DNA of 64,000 nt from NCBI RefSeq assembly GCF_963169125.1, contig NC_084797.1:94707868-94771867 (forward strand), given 5' to 3'. Origin of the DNA: Humulus lupulus. Taxonomy: Eukaryota; Streptophyta; Magnoliopsida; Rosales; Cannabaceae. The stretch's first letter is position 1, and the number at the start of each line of letters is the position of its first letter. The translations under genes were made by a program, and so were the position numbers. Positions 34,234-44,402 of the stretch are shown one piece after another. Below the pieces are notes generated by a model, which ran no database searches, was not told where the DNA came from, and saw nothing but the letters and a program-made list of their open reading frames with translations.

Positions 34234-35069
34234 AATTTGATGCCAGATTTTTGGGGAGGTGAATGGCCCATCGACGACGATCTTCTCGCCCAGCTGCTCG
34301 AAGGCAAAGAACAACCGGCCGACCGAATTCACGAGATTCCTTTTTCACGATCTTCCTCCAGACCTCATCCTTCTCCTCCTCAAATGGTACACTCTAAATC
34401 CTTAGGCAAGAAAAGACCTGAATCCAACAATAGTCCAAACCCTCCTGCCCAGCCTGATTCACAGGCCAGGGTTCCTTCGACCAGTGGCCGAGAAAATCCT
34501 GCTCCTGACCCTAACATCCAAACTAGAGCCCGCCCTCGCCATCAGAATCTACCTAATGTCGAGTGGTATTTCTCCCTGACCAGCCTAGTGACTCCTAGGA
34601 TGCTTACTAACTATCTTAGGAGGTATCCTCTCACAGGGGTCACTCTCAAAATTCCTGCTGCAGACCAAAGGGCTAACCTCCCCAGAGGTGTATACAGTGC
34701 TTGGTCTCGGTATCACATAGAGGCGGGGGCTACCCTCCCTCTACATCCTTTTCATCAGAAGGTGGCCAATTATTTCGATGTCGCCCCCTTCCAAATCACT
34801 CCGAATGGATATAGAATGTTGGCCGCACTCTATATCCTGTACAAACTTAAAAAATGGCCAGAACCTACCCCCCATGAGGTCAATTATCCCTTCGGACCTC
34901 AAGTCCAACCCCCAGCAGTATGGGACGGGCTTCTTCCATCTCTGTCACCAGGAGACAACCCGGACATTCCTGAGTGACACCACGTATATATCCAACGTGG
35001 GGCAGTACAGCAAGGAGTACTTCCTTACGCCGGACATAACCAGCAACAACTTGGCCTTCGCTCGAGGAG

Positions 35070-35150
35070 GTAAGTGCTGCTTTTACTGGTCGATACTTTT
35101 CAATCAGCGATATTCCCTTCATCTTTCTTAAAGTACTCTTTATCTTTCAG
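35070..35150 (+). other. intron of the E2 antisense gene
   Basis: Donor GAGGAG|GTAAGTGC, acceptor TATCTTTCAG|GCCC, 81 nt. The split Gly codon is restored: ...NLAFARG joins PWLRPTPTPDMVL in frame, although the exons lie in different genomic frames. This is strong evidence for real splicing. Confidence 0.8.
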
Positions 35151-35618
35151 GCCCATGGTTACGTCCGACCCCAACACCAGATATGGTGTTGAGGTCCAAC
35201 GCATTGGCCAGGATGACAGACACAGAAAAAAGCATCAAGTCCCTGGTTACTGATGAAAATTTGAGGCTATCTGGCCTCCTAGCTCCTCGCCATGAAACAA
35301 GAGGACATGCGGTTGCTGATGCCGCTGTCGAGGGGGTTCCCGAGCAGCAACCTCCTGCGTCCCCTCCACGAAGGAGGCCAACGAGGGTTACAATTAGGGA
35401 ACCCACGGGCGATCCTTCTGCAGAAAGGCCTTCTGCTCCCCAAGGCAAGGGGAAACAAAAGGCAAAATAGTCGGTTGTGGACTTGGGGGAATCCTCCGAT
35501 GAAAACAGTACAGTAAATTTGCTTTTAAATAGCTTGCCAATTCCCTATCACTTGTTTGACGGGGAGGGCAACTTTACATATACTCCCAATCTAGGGCCAG
35601 ACTTCTTCATGCCAGATA

Positions 35619-35759
35619 GTGAGTATGTGACTAATAGAGTCAATAGTGTAGCGACCAGTAGTCGTAGCTCGGGTATTAACTTTGTGACCTCTTTTCTGCT
35701 TTATAAAGAGTTTTTATCTGCCTTTATCTTATCATTTGCATGTGTTTACTTGTATGCAG
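35619..35759 (+). other. intron of the E2 antisense gene
   Basis: Donor CAGATA|GTGAGTATG, acceptor TTGTATGCAG|ATATGGCC, 141 nt. The T-rich interior is followed by MATPNIFDLYQ. As 141 is divisible by three the intron can be read through. Confidence 0.65.
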
Positions 35760-36181
35760 ATATGGCCACTCCCAACATTTTTGACTTATACCAGGCTGAG
35801 GAGGAAGTAGAAGTTCCTCTGGTTCGGTGGAAGTCGTGTAGGAGACACAACGATGAAACAAGCCAGGGACCTCTTGCCAAGAAGGGTCAAACAGAAGATC
35901 CTTCCAAGGACGTGCCAACTGGGCAAACTTCTGCTCAGCCTTCGGCTCCTACTGAAAAGGAAACTCTGCCTGTGACGACGACTCCTCAAACTGCAGCTGC
36001 CAAGGAACAGACTCAGGGGGACGAAGCCCTCGGGGCCAAACGCTCGAACCGCGCCCTGCGAGCGGCCAAGGACCGCCTTGCACACATCATGAGGTACGAC
36101 CGTAGCAAGGAGGCGATGGCTGAGGCAGAGACCATGGGGGTCGACCAGATTCTGAACAGGGCCCTAAATGAAATGGCCAGC

Positions 36182-36256
36182 GTAAGCACCTCGTATCTCT
36201 TTGGCTTTAGTCTTTCACTCTTTGTAACAGATTCTAACTTTATCCTTTCTCTACAG
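36182..36256 (+). other. intron of the E2 antisense gene
   Basis: Donor GGCCAGC|GTAAGC, acceptor TTTCTCTACAG|GCTTTG, 75 nt. It joins ...ALNEMAS to ALLTATSTRTRAQ. The E1 intron 5561-5463 is at the same place. Confidence 0.7.
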
Positions 36257-36873
36257 GCTTTGCTGACTGCAACTTCCACCCGCACCCGTGCCCAAGCAAC
36301 CATCGACCAGGCTCGGGCGAAGGCTATCAAGAGGTACCAGGTGAAAGCAGCCAAGGACCTTTCGGCTGCAGAGGCCAAGCATGCAAAGGAGTTGGAGGCG
36401 GTCGTTCAGCAGAGGGATGCTACGGTGACAAAGCTATCGGAGGCTAAAGCTTCGAAGGCAGCTATAAGGAAGCAGAGGGAGGAGTATTAGGAGTCCATCC
36501 GAGTCCAATATCGAGAATGCAAGAGACTAGGCGAGGAGCTCAAGTCCAAGGACGAGGTCATCACTACTCTTGAGAGCCCAGGAGAGCAACTGAAGCTTTC
36601 CAATGCCAAAGATCTGGAAAGGTACAAGAATGCGACGCTCCGGTGTTTTTATAACTTCTAGAAAAAAAATCAGGGCGCCAACTTCGGTTATCTTTAAGAA
36701 GATATCAAAAATGCTGAGCTGGCCCGCTGCACTGCTGAACTGGCTGAAGAGGAGGCAAGAGCAAGGATCCCTGCTTCCCTAAGCACCGCTGGCGCAGAAG
36801 AAGAAGGAGTCGTTGAGGATGCGACCAATCAGAATGCTGATAAAGACCCTCCTGCTCCCAACGTCTCTTGAGC

Positions 36874-37547
36874 TTTTATTATTATTTTTACTTTCTTTTG
36901 ATTACATGACCCACGGGTCGTGATGTAAAGACAATATCTTTCTTGAATTTGCTGCACGCGCAACAAACTTTTCCTTTTATTTGAACAGTTACATCCAAGT
37001 AGTGATGCTTGCGGTGTAAAAGATTGCTTTATAATGTTATAATATTTTCATCTACTATAACATCTGTCCGTATGACCGAACTTTGGCTTGATTTAACAAA
37101 ATATAAATTTTGAAAAATACTCTAAGTACCTTAGCATGCTTTCACTCATTTTGTTCATGTTTTTACATACCTCATGGTACGCTTTGCTATCGATGTGCCT
37201 TATATGCCCCCCAAGTGATCGAGGAGCTTTAGGTCCTTGGTCACTTGCCTTGACCATGACCTGTTCGAACATTTCTGCTCGGGTGGAAAAGTAATACTTG
37301 TAATACAGCAAAACAACACACGTAAAGAAAAAATACTTGTAAATATAAATTTACAAAGGTTGGCAAGAATGACTGGCTGCGCACAGTCCCTTATAATCTC
37401 GTATTAAAAATGGACTAAACATGTCTTTACGAGTGATTCTAAAATAGAATCTTACATATACGAGCGATTAGCCATACAGCGTGGCTAACCCTCTTTGCTA
37501 AACTTGTAAAAAAATTTAATACAAGCCAGTCCTTTAAAAAGGACTGT
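36874..37547. other. E2 spacer between antisense gene and integrase
   Basis: AT-rich noncoding DNA where the two convergent transcripts must end. No counterpart of the E1 spacer block was noticed here, and no protein. Confidence 0.65.
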
Positions 37548-38888
37548 TCACTGATAGTACTTGCGCAGGTGTTCTCCATTCCAATAACGTGGAATGAGAT
37601 CTCCGTTTAAGCGTGCAAGCTTGTAGGTACCCGGATGAAGGACTTCTTCAATCTGGTAAGGTCCTTCCCAATTAGGTCCGAGTACTTTAGCAGTGGGGTC
37701 ACGGGTGTTTAAGAAAACTCGTCGTAGCACCAAGTCACCGACGTTGAATTTTCTTTCTTTAACTTTGAAGTTAAAGTACCGGGCAACTTTTTGCTGGTAC
37801 GTAGCAACTCGGAGTTGGGCCTTCTCCTGTATCTCGTCAATTGAGTCTAGGGACTCCATCATTAGTTGGCTGTTCTGGTCCTGGTCGTAGGTTACACGTC
37901 GATGTGAGGGGGGATCTAACTCGACAGGTAGCATAGCCTCATATCCGTAAGCTAGGGAAAATGGGGTATGACCTATCGCTGTTCGGTGAGATGTTCTATA
38001 CGACGAGAGGACTTCAGGCAGCAGCTCTGCCCATGCTCCTTTAGCGTCTTCAAGCCTCTTCTTCAGGGTGTCCTTAAGAGCTTTATTCACGGCCTCGACC
38101 TGCCCGTTTGCTTCGGGATGCGCAACTGATGAGAAGCTTTTAATAACTCCATGGCTTTCGCAGAAGTCGGTGAATAAGTCGCTGTCAAATTGGGTTCCGT
38201 TATCTGACACGATCTTTTAGGGCAAACCATACCGGTAAACAATGTTCTTAATGACAAAGTCAAGAACTTTCTTGGTCGTGATGGTAGCGAGCGGTTCAGC
38301 TTCAGCCCATTTGGTGAAGTAGTCGACTGCCACAACGGCGTATTTTACTCCACCCTTTCCTGTGGGTAGGGACCCAATCAAATCTATCCCCCAAACTACA
38401 AAAGGCCACAGACTTTGCATCTGTTTCGATTCATTTGGAGCTGCTCGTGGAATCTTGGAGAACCCTTGACATTTATCGTATCTTCGTACAAACTCCATCG
38501 AATCCTCGTTCATGGTTGGCCAGAAGTAGGCTTGCCTTAGAATTTTCTTCGCCAAACTCTGCCCCCCAGCGTGATCCCCGCAGAAGCCTTCATGCACCTC
38601 CTTCATGAGTTCCTTAGTTTTTTCTGGTGTAACGCATCTGAGTAGTGGCATTGAATACCCTCTTCGGTACATAACACCATCGACCAGTATGTACCTAGCG
38701 GCCTGCCTTTGTAGAGTTCTGGCGTTGTTTCTATCTGTTGGTAGCACACCGTTCATCAGATACTCCAAGTAAAGTGCCATCCATGTATCCTCCATTCGAA
38801 TCTCCATATTGGTCTCAACCGCTTGTATGCTTGGCTCACTCAGTCTTTTTACTGGCACAATGTTCAAAAGTGTCAGCATCCTTCGCAC
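37548..38888 (-). pseudogene. E2 integrase
   Basis: Minus strand, one frame with a single stop (TAA at about 38217-38219, in GLP-*-KIVSDNG). The zinc-binding region reads HEGFCGDHAGG ... RRYDKCQ, where the first Cys of CxxC has become Tyr. The core has D in VAVDYFTKWAEAEP, D in SDNGTQFDSD and E in NGQVEAVNKALK. The C-terminal domain (VGDLVLRRV, GPNWEGPYQIEEV) ends ...GEHLRKYYQ with no chromodomain. It would insert the cDNA into the genome. The archaeal-type RNase H upstream is in another frame, so a frameshift lies near 38900. Confidence 0.92.
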
Positions 38889-38940
38889 TCGCGAGTTTGG
38901 CTAAGGCGTCTGCGTTTGAATTCTGATCCCGCAGAATTTA

Positions 38941-39270
38941 CTAAAGGGTGTACTTCGTGAACTGGGCTAGCAGGTCTTTCATTTTATTCAAGTAGGCCAC
39001 CATTTTTAAGCCTTGCGCTTGATATTCTCCTAGAACTTGATTCGCCACCAACTGTGAATCACTGTAAATATCAAGCATCTTTATGCTCATGTCTTTCGCC
39101 ATTCTCAATCCAGCGAGGAGTGCTTCATATTCGGCTTCATTGTTTGACGCAGTGAAGTCGAACCTAATAGAGCAGTGAAATTGATGCCCCTCAAGCATTA
39201 TCAATATCACTCCCGCTCCTGCGTGGGATTCATTGGACGACCCATCCGTGAATAACTTCCACGAAGGAGC
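38941..39270 (-). pseudogene. E2 archaeal-type RNase H
   Basis: Minus strand: WKLFTDGSSNESHAGAGVIL, then FDFTASNNEAEYEALLAGLRMAK and YSDSQLVANQVLGEY, then a stop at 38941-38943 (TKYTL-*). The expected HADALAKLA motif survives just beyond in a broken frame (near 38890-38915). It is the Tat-specific second RNase H. Confidence 0.88.
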
Positions 39271-39309
39271 TTTCTCTTAAGGCTCAAGCGCACTAGGCTG
39301 TTTGCACTG

Positions 39310-39714
39310 CTAGCTGCCTGGGAGTTCAGTGAACTCTGCAAGAAGATCGGCCAAGACTTGTCCTTTTACTGCTGCTCGTGGTGAATAAGTTATATCGAAC
39401 TGCCCTAGTTCGACTGCCCATTTTAATAATCGCCCAGCCGCCTCTAGCTTTTGAAGGACTTGCCGAAGGGGTTGGTCGGTTAAAACTGTGATAGGATGGG
39501 CTTGGAAGTAAGGGCGCAGCTTCCTAGAGGCCAGGATTAAGCAATATGCTAACCTCTCGATTGGTGGATATCTCAATTCTGCCCTGATCAGTCTCTTGCT
39601 AACATAGTAGACCACTTTTTGCATGCCTTCTTCCTCTCGCACATGTACCGTGCTAGCAGCAACTTCAGTAATCGCCAGGTAAATAAACAAAGTTTCTCCT
39701 TCGATTGACTTTGA
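39310..39714 (-). pseudogene. E2 RNase H
   Basis: Minus strand: LFIYLAITEVAASTVHVREE, VVYYVSKRLIRAELRYPPIERLAYCL, LRPYFQAHPITVLTDQPL and YSPRAAVKGQVLADLLAEF. It is the standard Ty3/gypsy RNase H, in the frame of RT and separated from it only by a stop at 39715-39717. Confidence 0.9.
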
Positions 39715-40692
39715 TTAGATGGGAGGTTGTGCCATATGAGCTTTTAAGGCCTGAAAAGCTTGCTCGCAGTCTCCTGTCCATTCAAACTTCTTATTTCCCC
39801 TGAGTAGATTGAAAAAAGGGACAAACTTGTCTATCGATTTCGAAATAAATCTGCTTAGGGCTGCGATTCTCCCGGTTAAACTTTGTACCTCTTTGATTTT
39901 TTCTGGCGATTTCATGTCGATCAGGGCCTTTATTTTGTCGGGGTTGGCCTCAATTCCTCTTGAATTTAAAATGAACCCCAAAAACTTCCTTGATCCAACT
40001 CCGAAGGAACATTTGAGGGGATTTAACTTCATCTGGTATTTGTTCAATACATCGAAGCACTCTTGTAAATCCCTCACATGTCCTTCTGCCTTCTTAGACT
40101 TTACCAGCATGTCGTCCACATATACTTCCATGTTTACTCCGATCAGCTCCTTAAACATGTGGTTGACTAGCCGCTGGTAAGTCGCACCTGCGTTTTTCAG
40201 CCCGAAGGGCATTACTTTGTAACAGTATAAGCCTGTATCGGTCCGAAAGCTGGTGTGATCCTCGTCAGGGGGATGCATGCTAATCTGATTGTAGCCCGGA
40301 TATGCATCCATGAATGAGAGGATCTCGTGTCCTGCAGTAGCATCGACCAACTGGTCGATTCTTGGGAGTGGGAAGCAATCCTTTGGGCAGGCTTTATTGA
40401 GGTCTGTAAAATCCACACAGGTTTCCCATTTTCCGTTAGGCTTGGGAACCACCACTGGATTGGAGACCCACGATGGATAGAATGTCACCCTGATGAACCC
40501 ATTATCCTTTAGTCTTTCGACTTCTTCTTTTAAGGCTCTCGACTGATCCTTATCGAGCAGCCTTCTTTTCTGCTGAACGGGTGGAAAAGTCTTATCAATA
40601 TTGAGGCCATGGCTGATAATTGCAGGGTCTATCCCCGTCATGTCTTTATACGACCAGGAAAAAACCTCCTGGTTCTTCAACAAAAATTCCAC
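39715..40692 (-). pseudogene. E2 reverse transcriptase
   Basis: The longest intact domain in the window, 325 residues. It runs from FSWSYKDMTGIDPAI and NPVVVPKPNGKWETCVDF through MDAYPGYNQISM, FGLKNAGATYQRLVNHMF and the intact catalytic VYVDDMLVK to VQSLTGRIAALSRFISKS. It shows that G and Q are the ancestral residues at the two stops in the E1 copy. It ends at a stop (39715) before the RNase H. Protease and RT frames differ, so a frameshift lies in 40700-40857. Confidence 0.93.
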
Positions 40693-40856
40693 CAGTGCGT
40701 GCTTCGTGATTGGTTCCAGGTTTTTCCCGACCTTTACGACTCTGGTCGGGTCTTTTTCGTCGAGTTGGACTCTTCCAGGTCCTCGACGGGTCCAACGTTC
40801 TCTTCAAAATCCCCAAAGCGAGGATCTAGATCTCTATCCTCACTTTGGGCAACACC

Positions 40857-41425
40857 CTATTTGGTGACTCCATCACCAGATTGGGCTTGTGTATCAACTG
40901 CCATCTGCAACCCATCTGAGGTAGGGCTCTTTGGTGTTCCCTTTTTCGCCTTTGTGATTGAGGCGTTATAGCACTCCCTGGCTTCCCTCTGGTTCCCCAA
41001 CACGCATCCTACCCCTGCGTCCGTTGGGAACTTCATGGCCAAGTGCCACATAGAGATGACGACCTGTAGATCAACTAGTATAGGCCTTCCATTGACGGCA
41101 TTGTACGCCGAAGGACAATCGACTACTACAAAAGTAGCGAGTAATGTCCTGGTAGCAAGCGCTGTACCCGTCGTCACTGGTAGTCTGATCAATCCAGCGG
41201 GGGTGAGTCCTTCTCCAGAGAAGCCATATATAGTTTGGTTGCAAGGCTCCAGGTCCTTAACGGACAACTTCATGCGTTCCAGCGAGACTTATACAGGATA
41301 TTCACCGAACTTCCTGTATCGACCAGCACTCTTTTTACCATCATGTTAGCCATCTGGATATCCACAACCAGCGGATCGGAGTGTGGGAACCGAACGTGTT
41401 GGGCATCGCTATCGGAGAAGGTTAT
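40857..41425 (-). pseudogene. E2 aspartic protease
   Basis: Minus strand. The active site [12 protein letters not shown] lies near 41320-41350 in one frame. The rest (VKDLEPCNQTIYGFSGEGLTPAGLI ... FVVVDCPSAYNAVNGRPIL ... NQREARECYNAS) runs from 41273 to 40857 in another, so a frameshift splits the domain near 41275. GRP is preceded by VN where relatives have VLGRP, a further change. Confidence 0.85.
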
Positions 41426-41455
41426 TTCGCCCTCTTCTGATCGAGCCTTTTTTGG

Positions 41456-42811
41456 TTAGCGGTCCTCCACAGTCATCATCTCGATGTCCTGGTCGTGGCG
41501 CAGGGTCTGAGCGTATCGTTCCCTGGCCTTTCCGCTATATCCTGCGAGGTGCGGGCCTCCACAAATGGTTAAGAGTGTGCCAGTCACAGGGGCAGGCTGT
41601 AGGGGTGGCGAGCGTTGGCGCGTGGACGCCTGCTCGTTGCTACCCGGAGCTTCTCGTTGGGACTTTCCTGAGGCCCGTACGTATCTTCTCAAGTGTCCTT
41701 GTCTAATAAGGAACTCGATTTCGTCTTTCAGCTGGTTGCATTCGTTGGTGTCATGTCCGTAGTCGTTATGATAACGGCAGAACTTGGTAGTGTCTCTCTT
41801 CGAAATATCCTTTTGAATGGGGCCAGGTTTCTTATAAGGCACACTAGAACTTGTGGCCTAATAAACATCTCCCCGAGACTCAACGAGGGCAGTGTAGTTA
41901 GTGAACCGAGGTTCATAACGGTTACCCTTGGCTCGTTTATTGTCGGAGGTGGAAGGCTCATTGTGCGGCCGTTTTCCACCATTCTTTCCATTATCGTTGC
42001 CGTTCCCGTTGCCTTTGCCGTTGTCGTTAAGTTTAGACCCATTGGCGGCTTTGGCGGGCTCGACAACCTTCTTATCCTTTCCAGAAGGCTTTCCATCAAC
42101 GGCAATGGCATCTTTGAGCTTGATGTAACGATCAGCCCGGTCCAAGAATTCCTAGGTAGTTCTAACTTCATCCTTGCGAAGGCTCTTCCAGAGGGGGGAG
42201 CGATGCCTAACTCTTGCGGTTATGGCCATCATTTTGCCCTCATCCCCCACCGTTTTTGCTCCAGCTACTGCTCACATAAAACGCTGGATGTAATCCTTCA
42301 GCGACTCTCCATCCTGCTGGCGAATTTCAACCAGCTGGTTTGCTTCGGTCGGATGCACACGACCTGCATAGAACTGTCCGTAGAACTCCCTTACGAACAA
42401 TTCCCAGGAAACTATGCTTGCGGGAGGGAACCTAAAAAACCACTCCTGCGCGGCCTCAGAAAGTGTTGCAGGGAAGATCATGCACTGAGCGTCTTCAGAC
42501 ACTTTCTGAATGTCCATTTTTATCTCAAACTTATTGACATGAGATACTAGGTCTCCGTACCTGTCAAAGTTTGGAAGCGGTTGCATTTTGAACTTGCTTG
42601 GAGTTTCTGCCATAGCTATTCTCTGGACGAAAGGAGTGCCTTTCCTCCTATCGTGGTCGATGTAAGGCGTTCTTCCCCCGACCAGTTGTTGTACTGCCTG
42701 GTTGAGGGTATCTATCTGAGCCTGTACAGAGACAGAAATCGCTGTGGCCTCTGTTGCTGGGGGGACGTTCTCGCCATGCCGCTCGCGGAGATCGTTGAGT
42801 ACGTCTCGCAA
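41456..42811 (-). pseudogene. E2 gag, middle and C-terminus
   Basis: One minus-strand frame with stops near 42272, 42142 and 41857. It shows the gag core: FKMQPLPNFDRYGDLVSHVNKFEIKMD, FPATLSEAAQEWFFRFPPASIVSW and LVEIRQQDGESLKDYIQRF. A basic Asn/Gly-rich linker follows, then a zinc-finger-like FCRYHNDYGHDTNECNQLKDEIEFL. It ends near 41456, before the protease. In life it forms the particle shell and binds RNA. Confidence 0.88.
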
Positions 42812-43758
42812 ATCCTCGTCTCTTCTCTGTTGCTCGCTACCCCCGAGCCGGTTGAAGACATTATATTGCCTGGGCTGCCCCCCAGCATCCCGTCTATTGG
42901 GTTGGTCATCTTGAGGTACCTGGCTCCCGCCTCTACCTCTTTCTTCATTCCTTCGACCAACATTTCCCTTGCCTGAGTCGGCCTCATTATACCCATGGCC
43001 ATCTCTGAACCTCGATTGGCTATGGTGGTATCGACTGTTCCCTCGATTCCCATCCCTGGCTGAAACATCCCGAGCGTTAGAGGGTGGCCTGCGCTAGTCG
43101 TTGTGTCCCCGTGCATTATCATGCTGTGGGGGACCCCGGACCGCAGAGCCTAACTCTGAGTTCCTCCTGTTACCAGGAGGGTGCTGACCTCTGTCCCAGC
43201 CTCACCCCTATGGCGTCTAGGACTGTGAGGCTGATGCTCGATCCTATTCTTCCTTTGTTGCGTGGGATTGCCGCGACCAGCGGGACATCGTCATGGGGCA
43301 CCTGAGGCTGCTCGGGCCTTTGTGGACTCGAGGGCTGGATCGGTGGGCTAGGATTAGGACCCTTTTGGGGTGGCCCATTTGTAGGATGTTTAGGCTGCGA
43401 GGCAGGTGCAGCCTGATTCCTAGCCAACTGTAAGGCTGCCTCGAGGGCTGCCATGGCTTCGCTTTGGCGACAGTCCATCTCCGATTGCCTCTCGCTTAAC
43501 TCTACGCGCTGCCGCTCAATCTCCTGCTCCTGCCACGCCATGATTTCGGCAGCACTTTTCTGACTGGCCTTCAGATTGGCCAGCTCTCATGCAACGCCCC
43601 CAGAGTACTTTTCAGCGTCGCGTCGCGTCATCCATTTCTTCCTCCTCAAAGTCCAAATGTGGCTCATCATCAGCCACGCTTGCAGGAGGAGGAGGAGGCG
43701 GCGGGTTTGACGGAGCAGCGGCGGCCGCCTGTCCAGTTTTCCTTGCAGTTTTCGCCAT
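42812..43758 (-). pseudogene. E2 gag N-terminus
   Basis: The minus-strand Met at about 43758 (MAKTARKTGQAAAAA, followed by a poly-Pro run and an acidic stretch) is the first start after the primer-site region. A frameshift near 43600 leads to MAWQEQEIERQRVELSERQSEMD (43541), a coiled coil, and a Pro-rich linker to about 43170. Another frameshift follows, with an Arg/Asn-rich linker before the gag core. Assigned by position and by the coiled coil typical of Tat gag N-termini. Confidence 0.7.
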
Positions 43759-43781
43759 TGATTTTCTCAACGGTGACAAAT

Positions 43782-43806
43782 CAAGCTCTCAATGAAAGCA
43801 CCAGAA
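43782..43806 (-). other. E2 primer binding site region
   Basis: Next to the 5' LTR the minus strand reads TTC then TGGTGCTTTCATTGAG. It begins TGG as a tRNA 3'-end complement should, but it is not the common Met or Asp type. I cannot name the tRNA. Confidence 0.6.
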
Positions 43807-44397
43807 TGTTGACCCTGATTTTGGTCAACTGACACGGAGTCAGAATATGCTTGATGTGAATGAATGCGTTGAAAAGAATCGAATGACAAAATTAATAAGA
43901 ACACGATGTTTTATAGTGGTTCGGCCCCAGGATCTGGTAATAACCTACGTCCACTTAGATTGTTATTGACGTGAGAATCAAAGGATTGATCAAAGAACTA
44001 GGGTCCAATGAGTTTCACTAACCTCTGAAGAACAATACAATATTTCAAGTAGAATTACTCTAGTATCAAATAATTCAAAAGCCAAAAGTCCCTTCCTTGA
44101 GCTATCTTTCTCTATTTATAGGCTCAAGGGGGATTACACGAGATTGTTACAGATATTCTCTCCTGAATAATCGAATACTCAGGAGATTGTGTGAGTTAAT
44201 TTTGGGATTTACAAAGATCTTTATTGGAACATCATGCTGCATGTGGAACCATTGACCAGACTGGTCGCAGGAAAGACTGGGCCGCCTACTGCCTATAATG
44301 TATCTTCTGGTCGATACACTAGCAGAGTTCCTCCAGATGTCAACCACGTGTCTAGGGATCATTTGCCACGTCATCAATGCCAGTTTTTTGGATAACA
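43807..44397 (-). repeat. E2 5' LTR (right copy)
   Basis: 591 bp, plus-strand reading TGTTGACCC ... TTGGATAACA. The minus-strand TATA box GCCTATAAATAG at 44112-44123 would drive the genomic RNA. It pairs with 32814-33400. Confidence 0.95.
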
Positions 44398-44402
44398 TAT
44401 AG
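44398..44402. repeat. target site duplication TATAG (right of E2)
   Basis: Matches 32809-32813. Removing E2 and one copy rejoins the element B protease (RIIDGLYR-HC). Confidence 0.92.

Larger units (their letters stand above)
34240..36873 (+). pseudogene. E2 antisense spliced gene: 'putative gypsy type transposon' family protein with coiled coil
   Basis: The start at 34240 (MPDFWGGEWPIDDDLL) follows the leader intron. After a Pro-rich linker, the conserved domain reads VEWYFSLTSLVTPRMLTNYLRRYPL ... GATLPLHPFHQKVANYFDVAPFQITPNGYRM, parallel to the E1 protein. A 1-bp insertion (extra G at 34894-34895) shifts the frame. Introns are 35070-35150, 35619-35759 and 36182-36256, and removing each keeps the frame. 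The C-terminal half is a long charged coiled coil with stops at 35468, 36488, about 36658 and about 36697, several of the CAG/CAA or TGG decay type. It ends near 36873. Function unknown; its place opposite pol with its own promoter suggests an accessory protein. Confidence 0.8.
32814..44397 (-). mobile_element. E2: complete Tat-lineage Ty3/gypsy element nested in element B protease
   Basis: 11,584 bp with two LTRs (32814-33400 and 43807-44397), a 5-bp target duplication (TATAG), polypurine tract, primer-site region, gag and pol on the minus strand, and an antisense gene on the plus strand. The order seen from the right is LTR, gag, protease, RT, RNase H, archaeal-type RNase H, integrase, spacer, antisense gene, LTR. 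The LTRs differ at about 23 of 587 aligned positions by eye (near 4%), so insertion is fairly recent. Frameshifts and stops make it non-autonomous now. Confidence 0.95.

Noticed and set aside
41693..42550. Plus-strand open frame of 285 codons
   Set aside because: It is the exact complement of the E2 gag, whose minus-strand reading shows the real domains.
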